Source: Lachnospiraceae bacterium
GTDB lineage: Bacteria; Bacillota; Clostridia; Lachnospirales; Lachnospiraceae
Assembly: GCA_017472605.1 (NCBI GenBank)
Contig: JAFUPV010000039.1
Span: 62,001-126,000 of the forward strand
Direction of reading: 5' to 3'
DNA: 64,000 nucleotides
In this document: in pieces, positions 59,471 to 64,000 of the stretch
How positions within the stretch are numbered: the stretch's first letter is position 1
Layout: the number at the start of each line of letters is the position of its first letter
Position numbers and translations under genes: made by a program
Notes under the pieces: model-generated
What the model was told of the DNA's origin: nothing
Database searches by the model: none
The model's input: the letters and a program-made list of their open reading frames with translations, nothing else

Positions 59471-60952
59471 TTACAGTGTTACACCCTGTTTAAAGATTGC
59501 CATATCATGGAATCCCGCTTCTTCTGCTTTTACCTTCTTTCCGGAAGCCACTTCCAGAACATACCGGAACAGATCATTTGCCAGCTCTTCCATCGGCGTA
59601 TCATCCACCAGGCGTCCTGCGTTGAAATCGATCCAGTTGTTCTTATGACCGGCCAGCTTTGAGTTGCTGGAGATTTTTACAGTAGGAACCGGAGACGCAA
59701 ACGGTGTTCCGCGTCCTGTTGTAAAAAGCACAACGTGTGCGCCGGAAAGCGCCAGCGCAGTGGAAGCAACCAGGTCGTTGCCCGGTGCGCTCAGAAGGTT
59801 CAGACCCTTGGTCACAACCGGCTCCGTGTATTCCAGAACGCCTTTCACGAGCGCGGTACCGGACTTCTGGGTGCATCCCAGCGACTTATCCTCCAGTGTG
59901 GAGATTCCGCCGTTCTTATTTCCCGGTGACGGGTTCTCATAAATGGTCTGATTATGACGGGTGAAATAGTTTTTGAAATTGTTGATCAGGTCTACTGTCT
60001 TGCCAAACAGAGCCTCATCGGCACAGCGGTCCATCAGGAGCGTTTCCGCGCCGAACATTTCCGGCACTTCCGTCAGAATGGTCGTTCCGCCCTTGGAAAT
60101 CAGGATGTCGGAGAAAGCGCCGACAACCGGGTTTGCAGTAATTCCGGAAAGACCGTCAGAACCGCCGCATTTCATGCCGATGATCAGCTCACTGGCATCG
60201 ATGGGCTCCCGTTCAAATCCCTTTGCGTAGTCAGCCAGTTCACCAAGCAGTTCCATGGCAGCCTCGTTTTCGTCTTCCACTTCCTGGCAGACAAGGAATT
60301 TCACACGATTTGGATCATAGTCGCCGATGTAATCCATCAGAACCGGGATGTTGGAATTCTCGCATCCAAGGCCAAGAACAAGAACACCGCCTGCATTCGG
60401 GTGGTGGATCATGTCAGCAAGAGCTTTTCTTGTGTTCTCCTGATCGTCACCCATCTGGGAGCAGCCATAGGGATGGGGGAAGGCAACCACTTCCTCCAGG
60501 CTGCCGCCAATCAGCGACTTCGCCTGCTTTTCCAGGGCAGAAGCGATGGAGTTGACACAGCCGACAGTCGGAATGATCCAGATCTCATTGCGGACACCAA
60601 CCTTGCCGTCGCTTCTGCGATAGCCCATGAAGGTTGCCGACTCTGTCTTTTCCGGATCCTGTCCCTGCGGATTGTAGCTGTATTCCAGCACATCGCCAAG
60701 ACCTGTCTTCACGTTATGAACATGGACCCAGCTTCCCACGGAAATATCAGCTTTGGCACAGCCGATGGGGAAACCATATTTAATAACCTTTTCTCCTGCT
60801 TTGATATCTGTCAGCGCGATCTTATGTCCCTGCGGGATATCCTCTGCCGCTGTTACTTCGCGGGAACCGGCAGTGATGACGGTTCCCTTCTCCAGCGGAC
60901 GAAGCGCAACACAGACATTATCGGCGGGATTGATCTGAATATAAGATTTCAT
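59471..60952 (-). CDS. uxaA: Altronate dehydratase
   Basis: 493 residues. N-terminal SAF domain (about 1-95; VCVALRPLEKGTVI, GHKIALTDIKAGEKVIKYG), then the UxaA domain: GYRRSDGKVGVRNEIWIIPT, FPHPYGCSQMGDD near 165, GLGCENSNI near 205, MKCGGSDGLSGITANPVVG near 285. It dehydrates D-altronate to 2-keto-3-deoxy-D-gluconate using iron/manganese. It lies between uxaB and uxaC, in pathway order reversed. Confidence 0.97.
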   Translation of the reverse strand: MKSYIQINPADNVCVALRPLEKGTVITAGSREVTAAEDIPQGHKIALTDIKAGEKVIKYGFPIGCAKADISVGSWVHVHNVKTGLGDVLEYSYNPQGQDPEKTESATFMGYRRSDGKVGVRNEIWIIPTVGCVNSIASALEKQAKSLIGGSLEEVVAFPHPYGCSQMGDDQENTRKALADMIHHPNAGGVLVLGLGCENSNIPVLMDYIGDYDPNRVKFLVCQEVEDENEAAMELLGELADYAKGFEREPIDASELIIGMKCGGSDGLSGITANPVVGAFSDILISKGGTTILTEVPEMFGAETLLMDRCADEALFGKTVDLINNFKNYFTRHNQTIYENPSPGNKNGGISTLEDKSLGCTQKSGTALVKGVLEYTEPVVTKGLNLLSAPGNDLVASTALALSGAHVVLFTTGRGTPFASPVPTVKISSNSKLAGHKNNWIDFNAGRLVDDTPMEELANDLFRYVLEVASGKKVKAEEAGFHDMAIFKQGVTL

Positions 60953-61030
60953 CCTTAACCTCTCTTTATACGTTCAAGCTTGCATGTTTTCTCTCTGTTT
61001 CTCAGCGTTCTTCACAAAGCTGCGCTTTTC

Positions 61031-62353
61031 TTACAGAACCATTTCGTAAGCAGCCTTCATGCCGTCCTTTTCGATCACATCATAGTACTTCTGTACCAGC
61101 GGGATCATCTCAGTCAGATCTGCATGCCAGTAATCTTCTCTCTTCATGATTTCTTCTACCGACGCGGTCTTCATGAACTCCATAATCTCTGCGCCGTCGT
61201 TTGCCTTGTCGGTGCGGTAGAACGCGATCAGAGCTGCCATGGACATGGTCAGAGCTGCCGGATACGTACCGAACTGTTCCTTGTGCTCCAGAATGGTCGG
61301 AAGAACACGTACCTGGAACTTGCTTACCGAGTTCAGCGCGATGGACAGAAGCAGATGCTTGATGAACGGATTTGCGAAACGCTCAAGAACCGCATTTGCA
61401 AACGTGATGTCCTCCTGTGTGTTTCCAAGAGTCGGAACGATCTCGTCAAAGAGGCACTTCTTCAGGAACGCGCTTACAGTCTCATCCTTCAGGCACTCGC
61501 CAACGGTCTCCAGACCGTAAAGATATGCGCCGAGAACCATGGAAGTGTGGCCGCCGTTGAGGATGCGCACCTTTCTTCTCTTGTACGGAGCAACATCGTC
61601 AGTCCAGATGATGTTGTAGCCTGCCTTGCGGAACGGAAGCTCGTCCTCGTGGTTGCCCTGAATTACCCACTGGTGGAAGATCTCGGCGGTATCGATCAGG
61701 TTGTCTGTGTAGCCGAGCTCCTTGCAGATGTCAGCAGCCTCTGTGCGCGGATATCCGGTAACAATACGGTCTACCAGTGTGTTGCAGAAATCATTCTCAG
61801 TCAGCAGCCAGTTTTTGAACGCATCGCCAAGCTCCCACAGATCCGCATACTTCAGTACGCACTCCTTCAGAGTGTCTGCATTATGGTCAATCAGCTCACA
61901 GGGAAGCAGGATGAAGCCCTTTAAGCCGGTCTGGAATCTCTTGTAAAGGAACTGGGTCAGCTTTGCCGGATAGGATTTTGCCGGAGCGTCCGTCAGCTTC
62001 TCTGTGCCAAGATACTCGATACCTGCTTCTGTTGTGTTGGAAACGATTACACGAAGATCCGGGTTCTCAGCAAGCGCCATGTAATCCTCAAAATTGGTGT
62101 AGGGATTGATTCCTCTGGAGATTACATCAACGTGGGTATGCTCATTTACCACTTCACCGTTGCTGATTCCTCTTAAGTACAGGTTGTACTCGCCGTTCTG
62201 ATCATTGAGCATGTCGATCATACCTTTTTCAATCGGCTGAATCACAACAACCTTTCCCTCGTAAACACCTGCGTCGTTGATCTTTTTGAAGAAGTAATCA
62301 ACAAAACCTCTCAAAAATCCGCCTTCGCCAAACTGCATTACTGTCTCTTTCAT
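61031..62353 (-). CDS. uxaB: Tagaturonate reductase
   Basis: 440 residues, mannitol dehydrogenase family. MQFGEGGFLRGFVDYFFKKI near the start is the NAD-binding turn; VSNTTEAGIEYLG near 110; KGFILLPCELIDHNADTLKE near 145; VRILNGGHTSMVLGAYLYG near 265 has the catalytic Lys/His region. It reduces D-tagaturonate to D-altronate with NADH. First enzyme gene after the LacI regulator, 84 bp downstream. GGAGAG precedes the ATG. Confidence 0.94.
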   Translation of the reverse strand: MKETVMQFGEGGFLRGFVDYFFKKINDAGVYEGKVVVIQPIEKGMIDMLNDQNGEYNLYLRGISNGEVVNEHTHVDVISRGINPYTNFEDYMALAENPDLRVIVSNTTEAGIEYLGTEKLTDAPAKSYPAKLTQFLYKRFQTGLKGFILLPCELIDHNADTLKECVLKYADLWELGDAFKNWLLTENDFCNTLVDRIVTGYPRTEAADICKELGYTDNLIDTAEIFHQWVIQGNHEDELPFRKAGYNIIWTDDVAPYKRRKVRILNGGHTSMVLGAYLYGLETVGECLKDETVSAFLKKCLFDEIVPTLGNTQEDITFANAVLERFANPFIKHLLLSIALNSVSKFQVRVLPTILEHKEQFGTYPAALTMSMAALIAFYRTDKANDGAEIMEFMKTASVEEIMKREDYWHADLTEMIPLVQKYYDVIEKDGMKAAYEMVL

Positions 62354-62437
62354 GATTGTTCTCTCCTTACTTTTTATAATTTTCTTTCCCGATACACAGG
62401 ATGATACGCGATGTGCGCATGTGCATCAGCGTTTTTT

Positions 62438-63457
62438 TCAATCAGCTACTCTCTTCACAGAGGCTCCTTCTTCAATTGCCGCGCGAAGAAGAATTGTCTG
62501 TGCCTCCTCTGCCGCTCCATCAGAAGGCTGCATCCGCCGCAGAAGCAGATTAGCCGCTTCCACACCCATCTCTTCAACCGGCTGCGAAACAATCGTCAGC
62601 GCAGGCTGCATGGCCCTGGCAAGCTCTCTGTTGTCAAACCCGATGATGGAAACTTCGCCTGGAACCTGGCATCCTTTGTCCTTCAGCGCCAGCACTGTGC
62701 CAAGGGTCATCTCGAAATTGGTCGCAAAGATTGCCGTGAGCCCGCTTTCTTCTTCCATCAGCTCCAGGGTCTGCTGGTAGGCGCCCTGCATGGTGAAATC
62801 CGTGCAGCGGATCCAGTTTTTCGGTACGGAAATTCCGGCTTTATCCATGGCGGCATAATAACCGAGCAGTCGCTCTCTGGACGTGTAGACGTCCTCTGAG
62901 CCGATCAGCAGTCCGATTCTTCTGTGTCCCCGTTCCAGCAGGTAGCGGGTACTTTCATAGGCAGCGCGGAAATTGTCCAGCAGCACCATGTCTGTTTTCT
63001 CCTCCAGACGGTCCACTTTCCGGTCAATCAGTACGACCGGTATGTTTCGCTTCAGTACCGGATCCAGTCCTTCGGCTTCTTTTGACGTTGCCAGCAGAAT
63101 CACGCCGTCAACCATCTTGTTCAGAAGAAACTGCAGCACCTCCGCTTCCCGCTCCGGCTGTTTTGACGTGTCACAGACGATCACGCCGTATCCGTGATGG
63201 CGAAGCGTCTCCTCCACTTTCGTCACAATCGACGTCATGAACAGGTTGTTCAGTTGGGGAATTACAACACCAACTGTCTTGCTCTGTCTGGTTTTTAAGC
63301 TCCTGGCAAATTCATTGACCTGAAAATCCAGTTCCGCAATTGCCTTTTCAATTGCCGCCTGATTCTTTTCCAGAACATGACCGCCATTTAAGTATTTTGA
63401 AATTGTTGCCAGACCAAGCCCCGTTTTCGCTGCAATATCTTTAATTGTCGCTCCCAT
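62438..63457 (-). CDS. LacI-family transcriptional regulator (likely of the uxa operon)
   Basis: 339 residues. The N-terminal helix-turn-helix ATIKDIAAKTGLGLATISKY with the hinge NEFARSLKTRQSKTVGVVIP, then a periplasmic-binding-protein fold ending in FATNFEMTLGTVLALKD and IIGFDNRELARAMQPALT. It precedes uxaB-uxaA-uxaC in the same direction, so a uronate or pathway intermediate is the probable effector. A perfect LacI-type palindrome in its own promoter suggests autoregulation of the whole operon. ATG at 63457 follows AAAGGAGGG. Confidence 0.93.
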   Translation of the reverse strand: MGATIKDIAAKTGLGLATISKYLNGGHVLEKNQAAIEKAIAELDFQVNEFARSLKTRQSKTVGVVIPQLNNLFMTSIVTKVEETLRHHGYGVIVCDTSKQPEREAEVLQFLLNKMVDGVILLATSKEAEGLDPVLKRNIPVVLIDRKVDRLEEKTDMVLLDNFRAAYESTRYLLERGHRRIGLLIGSEDVYTSRERLLGYYAAMDKAGISVPKNWIRCTDFTMQGAYQQTLELMEEESGLTAIFATNFEMTLGTVLALKDKGCQVPGEVSIIGFDNRELARAMQPALTIVSQPVEEMGVEAANLLLRRMQPSDGAAEEAQTILLRAAIEEGASVKRVAD

Positions 63458-63506
63458 CCAGGGCCCTCCTTTCCGTATTGGTGAAACCATTTCTTCCTTC
63501 TATAGA

Positions 63507-63518
63507 CGAAACGTTTCG
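63507..63518. promoter_or_regulatory. LacI-type operator of the uxa operon
   Basis: CGAAACGTTTCG is a perfect 12-bp palindrome with the central CG typical of LacI-family sites. It lies just downstream of the -10 and overlaps the early transcribed region, ideal for repression by the regulator encoded immediately downstream. Confidence 0.8.
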
Positions 63519-63529
63519 CCTTTATACTA

Positions 63530-63558
63530 AAAATACCATTTTTCTCTTTCATTGTCAA
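63530..63558 (-). promoter_or_regulatory. Promoter of the lacI-uxaB-uxaA-uxaC operon
   Basis: -35 TTGACA (63553-63558), 17-bp spacer, -10 TATTTT (63530-63535), minus strand. Confidence 0.85.
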
Positions 63559-63573
63559 GGTTTTTCATCATTT

Positions 63574-63825
63574 TCACCAAAGTTTTTCTCCGGGCAGCGG
63601 GCAGTGCTCTTCCCTCTTCGCAGCACGAACTTCCACATAGCATCCGCAGACACGGCACATGCCGCTTATCAGTTTTTCGCAGGTTTTGCAGGAAGCAAGA
63701 CGTGCCTGATACGCCTCCTCTTCACATCGCATCGAAGCCGGAATCGCTTCAATGGTTCTCCTGATTCTTGTATATAAGTCTCTGTCTGCCATTTCATAGA
63801 GAAGGCAGCGTTTGCATTCGTTCAT
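63574..63825 (-). CDS. Small Cys-rich protein (DUF6171-like)
   Basis: About 83 residues from ATG 63825 (MNECKRCLLYEMADRDLY), or 94 if the in-frame ATG at 63858 is used; AGG sits at good distance before the first. Cysteines pair as CKRC, then CKTCEKL, GMCRVCGCYVEVRAA, and HCP, a likely zinc-binding arrangement. It resembles the DUF6171 family of short Firmicutes proteins of unknown function. The gene ends just upstream of the LacI promoter and has its own promoter. Confidence 0.8.
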   Translation of the reverse strand: MNECKRCLLYEMADRDLYTRIRRTIEAIPASMRCEEEAYQARLASCKTCEKLISGMCRVCGCYVEVRAAKREEHCPLPGEKLW

Positions 63826-63884
63826 CAGTTCCTTTTCCTTCTTCTGTTCCTTTTTCATGATTTCCGCGCGTCATCTTTTATCCT

Positions 63885-63913
63885 ATTATAATTTCGCGGC
63901 TGCTTCCTGTCAA
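63885..63913 (-). promoter_or_regulatory. Promoter of the small Cys-rich gene
   Basis: -35 TTGACA (63908-63913), 17-bp spacer, -10 TATAAT (63885-63890), minus strand, an exact consensus pair. The last ~85 bp of the window hold no gene; a plus-strand TTGACA near 63977 could be the -35 of a gene beyond the edge. Confidence 0.88.
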
Positions 63914-64000
63914 TCCTGTTCCCTCCCGGCCAGTTAATTTCCGCCCTCTTTCTTCCCCGTTGAAAAAACTTGCTGATTGACAACTTCCCGCGAATCATCT

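Overview
The window looks like a chromosomal segment of an anaerobic, spore-forming, Gram-positive gut bacterium, most likely Lachnospiraceae (Clostridia). Supporting evidence: a glycyl-radical microcompartment of the fucose/rhamnose type, a GerA-type germinant receptor subunit, a Cys-rich protein behind a perfect SigK-type promoter, a CspB-like subtilase, a PdaB-like deacetylase, strong AGGAGG ribosome binding sites, and many consensus TTGACA-17-TATAAT promoters. I see no rRNA or intact tRNA genes and no CRISPR array.

Layout. 1-10.9 kb (minus strand): a 1,2-propanediol-utilising bacterial microcompartment (BMC) locus. The order of transcription is glycyl radical dehydratase, activase, PduU/EutS-like shell protein, EutP/PduV-like GTPase, then from a second promoter class II sugar-phosphate aldolase, CoA-acylating aldehyde dehydrogenase, alcohol dehydrogenase, four BMC-domain shell proteins, PduL, BMC-P vertex protein, and a PduS/RnfC-like protein cut by the window edge. 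11-16.4 kb: PHP hydrolase, hflX, TPR lipoprotein, a galT interrupted by an in-frame TGA, and mscL. 16.5-19.3 kb: rhaB-rhaA. 19.5-25 kb: NYN-domain protein, AraC regulator, mutY, a serine recombinase with an in-frame TGA, and a Cys-rich small protein. 25-30.4 kb: dapA-dapB under a lysine riboswitch, an SSB-like protein, and leuC-leuD. 30.4-36 kb: a Gld-type ABC exporter operon with a DUF4340 protein and a lipoprotein. 36-45.6 kb: serC-serA, a MurE-like ligase, clpB, an LCP protein and a DRE-TIM aldolase-like enzyme. 45.6-53.2 kb: polysaccharide deacetylase, MoxR/DUF58/membrane trio, subtilase and clpX. 53.4-57.8 kb: ilvN-ilvC, GerA protein and a GNAT. 58-63.9 kb: LacI regulator-uxaB-uxaA-uxaC and a small Cys-rich DUF6171-like protein.

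How it works together. RhaA and RhaB give L-rhamnulose-1-phosphate. No separate rhaD is present, so the BMC-targeted class II aldolase probably cleaves it to DHAP and L-lactaldehyde. The glycyl radical dehydratase converts 1,2-propanediol to propionaldehyde inside the shell, and AldDH/PduL/ADH disproportionate that to propionyl-phosphate and 1-propanol. UxaC/UxaB/UxaA take D-galacturonate to 2-keto-3-deoxygluconate, and GalT (if still functional) handles galactose. Rhamnose, galacturonate and galactose are the main sugars of pectin, so this segment fits a pectin-fermenting lifestyle.

The least ordinary signals are: (i) exactly 10-bp-phased A-tract direct repeats shared by both BMC promoters; (ii) two otherwise intact genes (galT, recombinase) each broken by one in-frame TGA followed by CG; (iii) five copies of a hairpin repeat, all beside amino-acid biosynthesis genes; (iv) a perfect SigK promoter on the Cys-rich gene; (v) a MurE-like ligase without the usual amino-acid-binding motif; (vi) a 31-bp tandem repeat and a 22-bp-spaced operator-like array.
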